Both the position numbers and the translations under genes were made by a program. The notes beneath the pieces were generated by a model. It was not told where the DNA came from. It worked only from the letters and a program-made list of their open reading frames with translations, and did no database searches. A stretch of DNA of 60,768 bases from an uncultured Chelatococcus sp. (lineage in GTDB: Bacteria > Pseudomonadota > Alphaproteobacteria > Rhizobiales > Beijerinckiaceae): the NCBI GenBank assembly GCA_937863995.1, contig CALMIK010000097.1:1-60768 (forward strand). The letters are read 5' to 3'. Positions 1 to 8,651 of this stretch are shown piece after piece (position 1 is the first letter of the stretch; the number at the start of each line of letters is the position of its first letter).

Positions 1-52
1 CTTCTGGGGCATTACAAAGTCCTCTCAAAGGCTCAATAGCATACTTCAATGA

Positions 53-344
53 GGACCACTTTTCAGGGGGAAGGCCAATTGTCTGGCCGCCGTCGCCACC
101 TGGCGCACCCCCATCCGCGGCACAGGTGATGGCCGAAAAGCCGATCATGCATTAAGACTGAAGATGGACCACCTGATGGGGGCAGGCCAGCCGCACTCAT
201 CGCTTGGATATAAACCACCCGCACCAGGGGCGATTGTCTGGCCGCCGTTGCCACCTGGTGCACCTCCATCATCGGCACAGGCGATGGCCGAAAAGCCGAT
301 CATGCATTAAGACTGGAGCCGGACCACCTGATGGGGGCAGGCCA
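53..344. repeat. Direct repeats resembling an insertion-sequence end
   Basis: Two 112-bp direct repeats lie at 78-189 and 233-344. They are offset by 155 bp with no gaps and about 9 mismatches (roughly 92% identity by eye). Each ends in a GGACCACCTGATGGGGGCAGG-type block (starting at 166 and 321), and a more diverged copy of that block starts at 53. Several similarly oriented short repeats near one end are typical of IS21-family termini, so this may be the remnant end of such an element. No transposase gene is visible in the window, and the family assignment is an inference. Confidence 0.5.
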
Positions 345-534
345 CGACCGCTTTGAGCTGGGTCGGGCGTTTGCTGTTGCAGATCGGAACGACTTTGTTT
401 GGTCGACAGCCGATGCGGAGATCGATCGTCAGAGAAACGCTCTGCCAAGGGTGCAGCTATGAACAAGCCATCCGGCATCACGTCGTAGCTTCCACCGGAT
501 ACTGTCGAGGCCCGCACATTTCAATGCGGATATT

Positions 535-709
535 ATCGCACAATCGGCGGTGATTTGCTGTGAGAGGTTCTCACACGGTGGGCATGTGAGAACCTGCCTT
601 TTATCGTGCCATAGAGGGCTATCGGCGGGGCAACTTCGGCAAACCTGAAAATTCTTGTGCGGTGATCGGCGGCTATCGGCGGCAATATCGCGCAATCGGC
701 GGTGTTTGG
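535..709. repeat. Short direct repeat abutting the tRNA-Ser 3' end
   Basis: A block reading ATCGCRCAATCGGCGGTG occurs at 535-552 and again at 687-704, the second copy ending just before the tRNA CCA end. Additional ATCGGCGG units lie at 664-681. Repeats beside the 3' end of a tRNA can mark integration sites, but the repeat does not include the tRNA sequence itself, so this is only suggestive. Confidence 0.35.
565..595. repeat. Perfect 11-bp inverted repeat, possible terminator hairpin
   Basis: The arms at 565-575 (AGGTTCTCACA) and 585-595 (TGTGAGAACCT) are exact reverse complements around a 9-nt loop. A short T-run follows at about 599-602. It could be a weak rho-independent terminator or an operator. 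The surrounding 345-706 holds no gene that I can support. Confidence 0.4.
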
Positions 710-796
710 CGGAAGAGGTGGGATTCGAACCCACGGACGAGTTGCCCCGTCGCCGGTTTTCAAGACCGGTGCCTTAAACCACTCGGCCACTCTTCC
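707..796 (-). tRNA. tRNA-Ser (anticodon UGA)
   Basis: On the minus strand the sequence starts GGAAGAG, which pairs as a 7-bp acceptor stem with the 3' CTCTTCC. It is followed by discriminator G and an encoded CCA at 707-709. The anticodon stem-loop reads CCGGT-CTTGAAA-ACCGG, giving anticodon TGA. A GGTTCGAATCC T-loop is present, and the long variable arm gives an overall length of 90 nt, as expected for the class II tRNA-Ser. Confidence 0.97.
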
Positions 797-1215
797 TTGC
801 CGGGTCGGAATTAGCGGCGGTGGTTGTCGCCGCGCCGATCCATAAGTCGCGGAAGCTAATCCAGCTCGAGGCCTTAATCAAGGGCATCGGCACAGTTGGC
901 GTTAACGCCCGCACAACAAATCAAAGACTACGGATGTCGTCCACAGCTGCTGCCATGCAGTGGAGGCTGCGCCTATGACGCCGTCAAACTCTGACATCAT
1001 AAAGGCTTAGGCGGAGGATAAGGGCGCAAGAATCAGCAGTATTCCCCAGATTAAAAATCACATTAGCAAATCATTAAGGTTGATTATTTACCTTAACGGC
1101 AGGCAAACGAAACAAAATTTCGCGAGCTATACCTTTATCTATGCGGGAACATCATCGGAATTTCTGCAATTTATACGGTATAGTGTGAAATTTATTCAGC
1201 ATTTAGGAGCTGAAA
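797..1215. other. Intergenic leader, turning AT-rich toward the TpsB gene
   Basis: No coding gene is apparent. The last 200 bp are much more AT-rich than the rest of the chromosome and hold the operator-like palindrome listed separately. An AGGAG ribosome-binding site at 1205-1209 precedes the TTG start at 1216. Confidence 0.5.
1074..1096. promoter_or_regulatory. Palindromic operator-like site upstream of the TpsB gene
   Basis: TTAAGGT at 1074-1080 and ACCTTAA at 1090-1096 form a perfect 7-bp inverted repeat around a 9-bp AT-rich spacer. It lies about 120 bp upstream of the TpsB start. The half-site size and spacing fit a dimeric helix-turn-helix regulator; no regulator can be named. Confidence 0.4.
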
Positions 1216-3069
1216 TTGAGATTCAATAGCGGATATATAAGTTCAGCGCTGTCTGTATTATTGTTCTCAGTTGCGGTTTCTGATCCGGCCTGGTCGCAGC
1301 GCGCCGCCGCCCTGGAACGTAACCTGCCGCCCGCTCCGATGCCGTCTCGCACCGATCTCGCGCCGCAACCCGTCGCGGTCTCGGGTGATAACACGCCGCT
1401 CGGAATCGATCTCAAGGGCTTCAGGTTGTTCGGCCTCAACGGCGCGGTGGCCAATGATGCAGCCGCCAAGGGCGTCGTCGTCGATGGCGTGGAAGGGGTG
1501 CCGGCCGCGGATCTGGAGCGCGCCCTCAAGCCGTTCATCGGCAGGCAGATGACGCAGCAACTGATTGCCGAGGCGCGAGCCGCCGTCGTGGGGACATTTC
1601 GCGCCGCAGGCCGCCCCTTCATTTCCGTCACGCCGCCGCCGCAGGAAATCACCGGCGGTGTGCTGCAGTTGCAGGTGGTGCCTTACCGGCTTGGCAGCGT
1701 CCGGTCGCGCGATGAAGCGACGGGTGTTACAGGCGCCGCCGCACATGCGTCCCGCCTGCGCCCGCAGGGCGGGGACCTCATCAACGCGGACCACCTGTCG
1801 GAAGATATCGACTGGCTCAATCGCTTTCCCTATCGGCAGATCAACGGCGTGTTCGAGCCGGGATCGCGCCCGGGCGAGACGGACCTGACGCTCAACGTCA
1901 CCCGGCAGAAGCCCTGGCGCGCCTATGGCGGCTATTCGAACACCGGCAGCAAGGCCACGGGATACGACCGTTACTTTGCCGGGTTCTCGGCGGGCTTCGA
2001 ATCGCTGCACGATCTGACGATCTCCTATCAGCTCACCGGCAGCGAGAATTTCTGGAGCGCGCCATCGAAAGGCCGTCTGCGCGGCGACCGCTGGCCGGGC
2101 TATATCAGCCACGCCGGCCGTATCGCCATTCCCACGCTGGCGCGCCAGGCCATCGAGATCGCACCCAACTTCGTCGCCACCCGCCAGGAAACCTCCGACG
2201 GGGTGCTGTCGTTCCGCAACACCACGTTCGAGCTGCCGGTGCTGTATCGGTCGGCCGCTTCGAACATCTGGGCCGGCGCGCCCTCGCAGCTCGAGTTTTA
2301 CGGCGGCGCCTCGTTCAAGTGGACGGAGCGCCATACCGCCTATGACATCATCAACCTGGCGCGCGGCGACGCGGCGACGTTCAACATGCTCGTCGGCGCC
2401 TCCCGTTTCTGGCGCGGCAGCGATGGCGCGACGAATTCGCTCGATCTGCGCGTCGTCGTCAATCCGGGCGGCGTGCTGCCCGGCAACCGCGGGCGGATCT
2501 GGAGCGCCCAGACCAATGGCCGGGTCGATTCCGCTCATTATATCTACGGCCTCGTGGAGTTCAGCCGCAGCACGCCGCTCGACACCGTGGCGCTGCTGAA
2601 GGACTTCAGCGTCAACACCAGCCTGACGGCGTTGTTCGGCGGCCGGTCGCTGCCTGATACCGAGCAGCTGTCGCTCGGCGGCGTGGCGGCGACGCGCGGC
2701 TATTCCTCCAGCGACGGCGCGGTCGATGCCGGCCTTGTGCTGCGCAACGAGCTGAGGCTGCCGACGTTCTCGCTGTTCAAGCTGTTCGGCGACAAACTGA
2801 ACGGCGAATCCGGGCCGCGCGTTCAGGATAATCTGTCGCCGTACATCTTCGCTGATTTCGGCTATGGCCACAATTTCGGTGCCAGCAGCCAGCTCGCACT
2901 GGCCAGCGGCCGCGAGGACATCACGATCGCCGGCGCCGGCGCCGGTTTCGACTACCGTATCGCCAGCAACCTGCTCGCATCGCTGTCGGGCGGCTGGGCG
3001 CTGAAGAATGGCGACAGCACGAAGCGCGGCGATTTCACGGCCAACGCCCGTGTCAGCGTTTCCTACTGA
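1216..3069 (+). CDS. Two-partner secretion outer-membrane transporter (TpsB; ShlB/FhaC/HecB family)
   Basis: This 617-residue protein has a signal peptide at about residues 1-27 and a POTRA-like periplasmic domain at about 70-165 with a GRPF core. A long barrel region from about 210 follows, rich in alternating aromatic residues and ending in Tyr617, a typical outer-membrane C-terminus. The family exports one large TpsA exoprotein across the outer membrane. No TpsA gene with an N-terminal TPS domain adjoins it, so the partner must lie elsewhere or be missing. The start is TTG, chosen for the AGGAG six bases upstream and the signal peptide that follows. The gene sits between a tRNA and ntrX in a region with an AT-rich leader, which suggests acquisition. 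Confidence 0.85.
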   Translation: MRFNSGYISSALSVLLFSVAVSDPAWSQRAAALERNLPPAPMPSRTDLAPQPVAVSGDNTPLGIDLKGFRLFGLNGAVANDAAAKGVVVDGVEGVPAADLERALKPFIGRQMTQQLIAEARAAVVGTFRAAGRPFISVTPPPQEITGGVLQLQVVPYRLGSVRSRDEATGVTGAAAHASRLRPQGGDLINADHLSEDIDWLNRFPYRQINGVFEPGSRPGETDLTLNVTRQKPWRAYGGYSNTGSKATGYDRYFAGFSAGFESLHDLTISYQLTGSENFWSAPSKGRLRGDRWPGYISHAGRIAIPTLARQAIEIAPNFVATRQETSDGVLSFRNTTFELPVLYRSAASNIWAGAPSQLEFYGGASFKWTERHTAYDIINLARGDAATFNMLVGASRFWRGSDGATNSLDLRVVVNPGGVLPGNRGRIWSAQTNGRVDSAHYIYGLVEFSRSTPLDTVALLKDFSVNTSLTALFGGRSLPDTEQLSLGGVAATRGYSSSDGAVDAGLVLRNELRLPTFSLFKLFGDKLNGESGPRVQDNLSPYIFADFGYGHNFGASSQLALASGREDITIAGAGAGFDYRIASNLLASLSGGWALKNGDSTKRGDFTANARVSVSY

Positions 3070-3177
3070 CGTATCAGCGGGAAAACGCCTCAAGGCGTGG
3101 TCATTCGCGCTTTTTCCGTGCTGGCCGATGGATTTCCGTCGGTCGGCCGGCCTTTTTTGCGCGCTTCGGAAGGCGCT
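3070..3177. terminator. Convergent intergenic region with terminator-like hairpins
   Basis: ACGCC-TCAA-GGCGT at 3085-3098 and a GGCCGA/TCGGCC pair at 3123-3148 run into a T6 tract at 3153-3158. They lie between the convergent TpsB and ntrX genes. The second structure with its T-run would terminate rightward transcription; the assignment is by eye only. Confidence 0.4.
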
Positions 3178-4548
3178 TTACCCGCCGATGCCGAGCGACT
3201 TCAGCTTGCGGTGCAGGGCGGAACGCTCCATGCCGATGAATTCGGCCGTGCGCGATACGTTGCCGGAAAAGCGGTTGATCTGGGCGATGAGGTATTCGCG
3301 CTCGAAAATCTCGCGGGCGTCGCGCAGCGTCAGGCTCATCAGCTTCTCTCCGCCCGCGCCCGCTGGCGTGGTCGGCACCAGCGTGCCAATTTCCGCCGGC
3401 AGCATCTGGGTCGAGATCGGCGTTTCCGGATCGCCGCTGGAGAGAATCATCAGCCGCTCGACGTTGTTGCGCAGCTGGCGCACGTTGCCGGGCCAGTCGT
3501 GCGATTGCAGAACCGCAAGCGCGTCTTCGGCGATGACGCGTCGCGGCAGGCCCGTGGCCTGCGAGATCTGGTCCATGAAGAAGGTTATCAATTCGGGCAC
3601 GTCCTCGCGGTGCTCGGCGAGCGAGGGCACGCGGATCGGCATCACGCTGAGGCGGTGGTAGAGGTCCTCGCGAAAGCGCTCCTGGGCGATTTCGTGTGCG
3701 AGGTCGCGGCCCGTGGAGGCGATGATGCGCACGTCGACGTGCACGCGCGTGGTGCCGCCGAGGCGCTGAAAATTCTGATCGACGAGCACGCGCAGGATGC
3801 GATTCTGCGTCTCGCGCGGCATATCCGCCACTTCGTCAATGTAGAGCGTGCCGCCGTGCGCTTCCTCCAGCGCGCCGACGCGCCGCCCGCGCCCGTCCGC
3901 CGCCTCGACGCCGAAAAGCTCCTGCTCCATGGTCTCGGGCGTGATGGTGGCGGCGTTGATCACCACGAACGGCGCCGAGGCGCGGTTGGAGGCGTTGTGG
4001 ATGGTGCGCGCCACCAGCTCCTTGCCAGACCCCGGCGCGCCGGTGATGAGCACGCGCGCATTCGTCGGCGACACGCGCTCCACCACCTGCCGCAGCTGGT
4101 TCATGGTGGCGGAATGGCCGACGATGCGGCTCGCCTGGATGGAGCGCGAGCGCAGGTCCTTGACCTCGCGGCGCAGGCGCGAGGCTTCCAGCGCCCGCTC
4201 CGCCACCAGTACGAGGCGATCCGCCTTGAACGGTTTTTCGATGAAATCGTAGGCGCCGCGCTTGATGGCCGAGACGGCGGTCTCGATGTTGCCGTGGCCC
4301 GAGATCATCACCACCGGCAGCTCGGGGTTGTTCTCCTTGATGATGTCGAGCACCTGCAGGCCATCGAGGCGGCTGCCCTGCAGCCAGATGTCGAGGAAGA
4401 CGAGGTGGGGCCGGCGCGATTCGATGGCGGCGAGCGCCTCGTCGGAGCTGCCGGCGGAGCGGGTGCGGTGCCCCTCGTCTTCCAGAATGCCCGCGACGAG
4501 GTCCCGGATATCGGTTTCATCGTCGACAATGAGGATGTCGGCACTCAT
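3178..4548 (-). CDS. ntrX: NtrX, AAA+ response regulator of the NtrYX system
   Basis: A receiver domain at residues 1-120 has Asp8-Asp9-Asp10 acidic-pocket residues and the phospho-acceptor Asp53. An AAA+ domain follows at about 140-365, with Walker A GAPGSGKE at 170-177 and Walker B YIDEV at about 236-240. A FIS-type helix-turn-helix closes the C-terminus. The ELFG segment is followed by EAADGRGRRVGAL where NtrC proteins carry GAFTGA, so the sigma-54 contact loop is absent, as known for rhizobial NtrX. It is the output regulator for NtrY, linked to nitrogen and redox/respiratory control. The start overlaps the ntrY stop by 4 bp (ATGA), indicating translational coupling. Confidence 0.95.
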   Translation of the reverse strand: MSADILIVDDETDIRDLVAGILEDEGHRTRSAGSSDEALAAIESRRPHLVFLDIWLQGSRLDGLQVLDIIKENNPELPVVMISGHGNIETAVSAIKRGAYDFIEKPFKADRLVLVAERALEASRLRREVKDLRSRSIQASRIVGHSATMNQLRQVVERVSPTNARVLITGAPGSGKELVARTIHNASNRASAPFVVINAATITPETMEQELFGVEAADGRGRRVGALEEAHGGTLYIDEVADMPRETQNRILRVLVDQNFQRLGGTTRVHVDVRIIASTGRDLAHEIAQERFREDLYHRLSVMPIRVPSLAEHREDVPELITFFMDQISQATGLPRRVIAEDALAVLQSHDWPGNVRQLRNNVERLMILSSGDPETPISTQMLPAEIGTLVPTTPAGAGGEKLMSLTLRDAREIFEREYLIAQINRFSGNVSRTAEFIGMERSALHRKLKSLGIGG

Positions 4549-6881
4549 GCGCGTGCTCCCGGTTTGCTGTCGCTGCGCTCCCCGGCGGAGGCGGCCTCAG
4601 GCGATGGTGAAGAAGATTGCGGCGCGGCGCCGCCAGGTCCGGACGTCTGCCCCGTTTCATGGTCGGCGTCGCGGCCTACGGGCAGCCACAGAACCACCCG
4701 CCCGCCACGTCCCGCCGGGTTGTCGAGCAATTGAATGCCGCCGCCGTGATCTTCGAGAATCTTGCCGACGATGGCAAGGCCGAGGCCGGTGCCGCCCTCG
4801 CGCGTGGTCATGTAGGGCTCGAGCAGGCGCTGGCGGTTCTCGCGCGGGAAACCCTTGCCGTTGTCGGTGACCTCGATGACGACGTTGCCGGCCTCGTGCC
4901 GCACGCCGACGTGCACGCTGCCCGGGCCACGCTCATCGTCGGGCACGGCCTTTACGGCCTCGGTGGCGTTCTTGACGATGTTGGTCAGCGCCTGGGACAG
5001 CAGCCGGCGGTCGAAATGGGCGATCAGCGGCTCGTCCGGCAGCGTTTCGGAGAACTGCAGGTCGGGCGAGCCCACCCGCATCAGGAACAGCACCTGGCGC
5101 ACCGTCTCCACGATGTCCTCGTCGGCCTGCGAGGGCTTGGGCATGCGGGCGAAGGAGGAAAACTCGTCCACCATGCGCTTGATGTCGTCCACCTGGCGCA
5201 CGATGGTGTTGACGCACTGGTCGAACACCTGCCGGTCCTCGGTGATAACCTTGCCGTACTTGCGCCCGATGCGCTCGGCCGACAGCTGGATGGGGGTGAG
5301 GGGGTTCTTGATCTCGTGGGCGATGCGGCGCGCCACATCGGCCCAGGCGGCGGTGCGCTGGGCGGCGACGAGGCCGGTGATGTCGTCGAGGGTCACGACG
5401 AAACCCTTGTGTTCGCCCTCGTCGGTTTCGCTGGCGACGCGCACGTTGAGCATGCGGTCACGCCCGCCGCGCGACAGCGACACCTGCCCCTGCGAGCGTC
5501 CCTGGGACGCATCGCCCGCGCGCCGGCCGCCGACCGCCGCGCCGTTCGCCAGCGCCTCCTCGACGAGGCCGGCGATCTCGGGGATGGCTTCCGCCACCGG
5601 CTGGCCGACGAGCTGAGCCGCCGATGTGCCGAGCAGCGCCTCCGCCGACCGGTTGACGATGTTGACGACGCCCTCGCCATCGGTGCCGATGACGCCCGCC
5701 GACACGCCCGCCAGCACCGCCTCGGTGAAGCGGCGGCGCTCGTCGTTGATCTCGTTCGCTTCCAGCAGGCCGTCGTGCTGGCGGCGCAGCTCGGACGTCA
5801 TCTTGTTGAACGTGGTGCTGAGATGGCCGAGGTCGCCCTCCGTGCGCAGCACGGGCACGCGCACGTAGAAGTTGCCGCTTGCCACCTGGTCAGCGGCGTG
5901 GATGAGGCGGCGGATCGGCGCGACCAGCCGGTTGGCGAGACTCAGCCCGAACCAGATCGCCGACAGCAGCACGATGAGCGCCACGAGCGCGAACATCGAG
6001 GCGAACGCGATCTGGATGCCGACCTTTTTCTCTTCCAGCGCCTGGTAATAGGCCACGCCGACCTCGGCCACGGCCGGGAACTCGACCGCGCGCGGATCGA
6101 CCGGCCGCACCACGTAGAGGATGGCCTCCTCCTCCCACGTCAGCCGCAGGATGGAGCGGAACAGGTTGCCGGACTGCGGAATGAGACAGACGGGATCGAC
6201 GGAATTGGCGGTCTCGATGTCCTCGCGGCTCGGGCCGGGAAGCTCGTCGTTGCCCTCCGCCGCCGCGCGCTCGATGACCGTGCCGTCGGGCCGCACCAGC
6301 ATCGCCAGCGGAAAGCCGAGGAACGTCGCGCGCGAGCGCAGGAAGTCCTGAAACAGTTTGGGATCGGCCCGGTAGAGCACCAGCGCGCGGTTGAGATCGG
6401 CGGCCATGAGGTCGGTCTCGCGCACGAGGTTGCGGCACTGGCTCTCCCGGTAGGCGTCGGCGATCTCGGCCGTGTTGGCGATCAGCGCTTTCAGCGAGTT
6501 GGTGAACCAGGGGTCGAGCCCGCGCTCCAGCGTGACCGAGGCGACAAGCGCGACGAGCACCGCCGGAAAGGCCGCCACGAGGCTGAACAGCGACACGATG
6601 CGCACATGGATGCCCGCCGCCGCCGCGCCCGCCCGGCGCGCGCGCACGATCCCCCACGCCTCCCACAGCACGATGCCGGTCAGCACCACGACGAGAAGGC
6701 CGTTGCCGACGAGCGCCCACAGCACGACGGAGTGGGTGGGCAGGATGGGCGTCAGGCCCGCGAGCACGAGGAAGGTGACGAGCGCCGACACCAGCGCCAG
6801 CACGACCGCGAACGTGCCCGCCACGCCGGATACGCGCGACCCGCGCTTGTGCTGATTGTCCGCGACCTGTGTCAAGGGCAC
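4545..6881 (-). CDS. ntrY: NtrY, membrane sensor histidine kinase
   Basis: The reading frame is open back to 7292, but that part overlaps the methyltransferase gene and translates to a Cys/Arg-rich stretch unlike any NtrY. A GTG at 6881, just ahead of the first membrane segment (AVVLALVSALVTFLVLAG), gives a plausible 778-residue protein; an ATG at 6989 is the alternative. It holds several N-terminal transmembrane helices with an extracytoplasmic loop, a HAMP segment, a PAS domain and a HisKA box ARRIAHEIKNPL with the phosphorylated His near residue 522. A HATPase domain follows (DNGKGFP, GGTGLGLAI). It phosphorylates NtrX, encoded immediately downstream with overlapping codons. The C-terminus is a low-complexity Ser/Pro/Gly tail. 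Confidence 0.92.
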   Translation of the reverse strand: MPLTQVADNQHKRGSRVSGVAGTFAVVLALVSALVTFLVLAGLTPILPTHSVVLWALVGNGLLVVVLTGIVLWEAWGIVRARRAGAAAAGIHVRIVSLFSLVAAFPAVLVALVASVTLERGLDPWFTNSLKALIANTAEIADAYRESQCRNLVRETDLMAADLNRALVLYRADPKLFQDFLRSRATFLGFPLAMLVRPDGTVIERAAAEGNDELPGPSREDIETANSVDPVCLIPQSGNLFRSILRLTWEEEAILYVVRPVDPRAVEFPAVAEVGVAYYQALEEKKVGIQIAFASMFALVALIVLLSAIWFGLSLANRLVAPIRRLIHAADQVASGNFYVRVPVLRTEGDLGHLSTTFNKMTSELRRQHDGLLEANEINDERRRFTEAVLAGVSAGVIGTDGEGVVNIVNRSAEALLGTSAAQLVGQPVAEAIPEIAGLVEEALANGAAVGGRRAGDASQGRSQGQVSLSRGGRDRMLNVRVASETDEGEHKGFVVTLDDITGLVAAQRTAAWADVARRIAHEIKNPLTPIQLSAERIGRKYGKVITEDRQVFDQCVNTIVRQVDDIKRMVDEFSSFARMPKPSQADEDIVETVRQVLFLMRVGSPDLQFSETLPDEPLIAHFDRRLLSQALTNIVKNATEAVKAVPDDERGPGSVHVGVRHEAGNVVIEVTDNGKGFPRENRQRLLEPYMTTREGGTGLGLAIVGKILEDHGGGIQLLDNPAGRGGRVVLWLPVGRDADHETGQTSGPGGAAPQSSSPSPEAASAGERSDSKPGARA

Positions 6882-7008
6882 ACCGCTTTCGCACGCCAGA
6901 TGGAACCGGCGCCACGCCGGATGATTCGCATGCCTGATGCATCCGCACAACAGTGTTGTATGAATACAAGCCTGCCCGCAAGTCGGCATCGCCGCCGGGC
7001 CGGCAATT

Positions 7009-8436
7009 TTATCGGGCCGCGGGCTCTGTTCGCGCGGCCTCGGTCGCGATTTCCGCTTCTCCGGCTTGCTTCGCCTCGATCCGCAGCACCTGAAAACGCG
7101 TGTCGACGCCGGTGCCCTCCAGCGTTTTCGCGGCGCGGCGCAGGCGCTCGCGCGTGATGGCGAAAATGGTCGGGTAGCCGGCCTCCCAGGCCGGGGAGGT
7201 TCGCCATCCCGCGCTGCCGTTGCCGCGCGGCTGGCGCGTGGGCTCGGGCGACTGCACCAGAATGAAACGCCGCCGGATGCCGCGCGCCGCATCGGCCCGC
7301 CATAGCCCGTGGGCGGTGGAGCCGGAGCCGGCGAAGAAGTCCATCACCACGTCGCCGTCGCCGGTAACGAGGTCGGCGAGATAGGCGATGAGGCCGGAGG
7401 GCTTAGGGTAGGGCATGATATCGGCCCCGAAGAGCCCGCGCAACTCGGCGGTGGCGTCCTCGTTGGTCGGCACGCCGTTGGTGCGATAGGAAAGCAGGCT
7501 TGCCGTCTTCTTGCGCGCCGAGGAAAAGGTGACGAGGTTGGGCCGGAAGGGCGCCTTGCTGATGGTGATGCGCGCGCCCTCGCGCACCAGCGAATCGAGC
7601 GTGTCCTGCGCATAGCGCCATTCGCCTTCCAGCCGGAAGGCGTTGCGGTTGACGCCGCCCGCCACCTCGACCGGATCGAGCAGGCGGGTGCGGATGTTGC
7701 CGCCCGACATGTCGCCAGGCGGAATCACACCGTCGCCGCAGCCGAAGCCGACCGCGCGCGCCGGGAAGACGAGCACCCGCAGACCGTTGCCGGCATTGTT
7801 GAACGGGTACTTCTTGCCCTGTGTCACAGCTCCCGCCGTGAAGGCCGGGGCCTGTGCGCGGTCGCGGGCGAAGCAGACGACGAATTCGGTGATTCGGCCC
7901 ATCTGCCCGTCGAGGAACGAGGGCTTCTTCTTGCGTTCCCAGATCAGGTGGCCGCAGAAGTTGTCGTTGCCGAAAATCTCGCGTCCGAGCTGGGTCAGGG
8001 CGTCGAGTTCCTCATCGCCGATGCTGATGAAGATGACGCCGTCCTCGCGCAGCATCTCGCGCGCCAGCAGCAGGCGCGGCGCCATCATCGACAGCCACGC
8101 GGCATGGGCGCCGGCCCAGTCTGTCGCGCCGGGAGCACGGAAATTATCGCGGTAAAGCAGCCGCGCGCCGGTGTTGTAGGGCGGGTCGATATAGATCAGC
8201 TTTACCCGCCCGCGCCAGTCGGGCAGCAGCAGCTTCAAGGCGTCGAGGTTGTCGCCCTCGATCAACAGGCTGCCGTCGCCCGCGTTGCCTGCTTCCACTT
8301 CAACGAGGCGCGCCGGCGATGGCAGGGACGCCTGCCGCCAGGCATCGTCCTTTCCCGGCCAGATCAACCCGTAGCTTGACGGGAAGGGGAAAGCGGGCGG
8401 CGGCGAAAAAGGGGGCGGGCTACTCTGTTCCATCAT
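7009..8436 (-). CDS. Orphan site-specific DNA methyltransferase, beta-class N6-adenine, Mod-like
   Basis: This 475-residue protein has the catalytic motif IYIDPPYNTG with DPPY at 84-87. The AdoMet-binding motif FAGSG follows later at 368-372; the DPPY-before-FxGxG order defines the beta class. The lead-in GDNLDALKLL resembles type III Mod and related adenine methyltransferases. No restriction endonuclease, helicase (Res) or specificity gene adjoins it, so it would act as a solitary methylase or regulator. It sits between rpmJ and ntrY, where ntrC would be expected in many relatives. The start may be either of two consecutive ATGs at 8436 and 8433. Confidence 0.85.
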   Translation of the reverse strand: MMEQSSPPPFSPPPAFPFPSSYGLIWPGKDDAWRQASLPSPARLVEVEAGNAGDGSLLIEGDNLDALKLLLPDWRGRVKLIYIDPPYNTGARLLYRDNFRAPGATDWAGAHAAWLSMMAPRLLLAREMLREDGVIFISIGDEELDALTQLGREIFGNDNFCGHLIWERKKKPSFLDGQMGRITEFVVCFARDRAQAPAFTAGAVTQGKKYPFNNAGNGLRVLVFPARAVGFGCGDGVIPPGDMSGGNIRTRLLDPVEVAGGVNRNAFRLEGEWRYAQDTLDSLVREGARITISKAPFRPNLVTFSSARKKTASLLSYRTNGVPTNEDATAELRGLFGADIMPYPKPSGLIAYLADLVTGDGDVVMDFFAGSGSTAHGLWRADAARGIRRRFILVQSPEPTRQPRGNGSAGWRTSPAWEAGYPTIFAITRERLRRAAKTLEGTGVDTRFQVLRIEAKQAGEAEIATEAARTEPAAR

Positions 8437-8451
8437 GGACTAGCGGCGCAC

Positions 8452-8484
8452 AAAAAAAACGGCCCCCGGAACAAGCCGGGGGCC
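8452..8484 (-). terminator. Rho-independent terminator of rpmJ
   Basis: The arms GGCCCCCGG (8461-8469) and CCGGGGGCC (8476-8484) are perfect complements around a 6-nt loop. On the minus strand they are followed by eight consecutive T (A8 at 8452-8459). It lies 42 bp past the rpmJ stop and just before the methyltransferase start, so the two genes are probably separate transcription units. Confidence 0.93.
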
Positions 8485-8525
8485 GCAGATTGCGTTTGCT
8501 CTCGACTTCCGGCGAGAGGCAACAT

Positions 8526-8651
8526 TCAGCCCTGACGCGCCTTATAGCGCTTCTGGGTCTTGTTGATGATATAAACGCGGCCCTTGCGACGCACGAGCTG
8601 GTTGTCGCGATGACGGCCACGGAGCGATTTCAGCGAGTTGCGAATCTTCAT
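8526..8651 (-). CDS. rpmJ: Large-subunit ribosomal protein bL36
   Basis: The 41-residue basic protein begins [15 protein letters not shown] and ends [11 protein letters not shown]. It is the longer, cysteine-free (non-zinc) bL36 form usual in alphaproteobacteria. A GGAGAA ribosome-binding site precedes the ATG at 8651. It is transcribed alone, with its own strong terminator. The 256 bp upstream to 8907 hold no gene that I can see. Confidence 0.95.
   Translation of the reverse strand: MKIRNSLKSLRGRHRDNQLVRRKGRVYIINKTQKRYKARQG

Noticed and set aside
353..553. 66-codon open frame near the left edge
   Set aside because: No ribosome-binding site, no recognisable domain, and it lies within repeat-containing sequence.
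1267..3093. 608-codon open frame opposite the TpsB gene
   Set aside because: It is a high-GC antisense shadow with Arg/Ala/Gly-rich composition and no domain; the plus-strand frame has a signal peptide and barrel.
4617..7157. 846-codon open frame opposite ntrY
   Set aside because: It is an antisense shadow; ntrY has clear kinase motifs and couples to ntrX.
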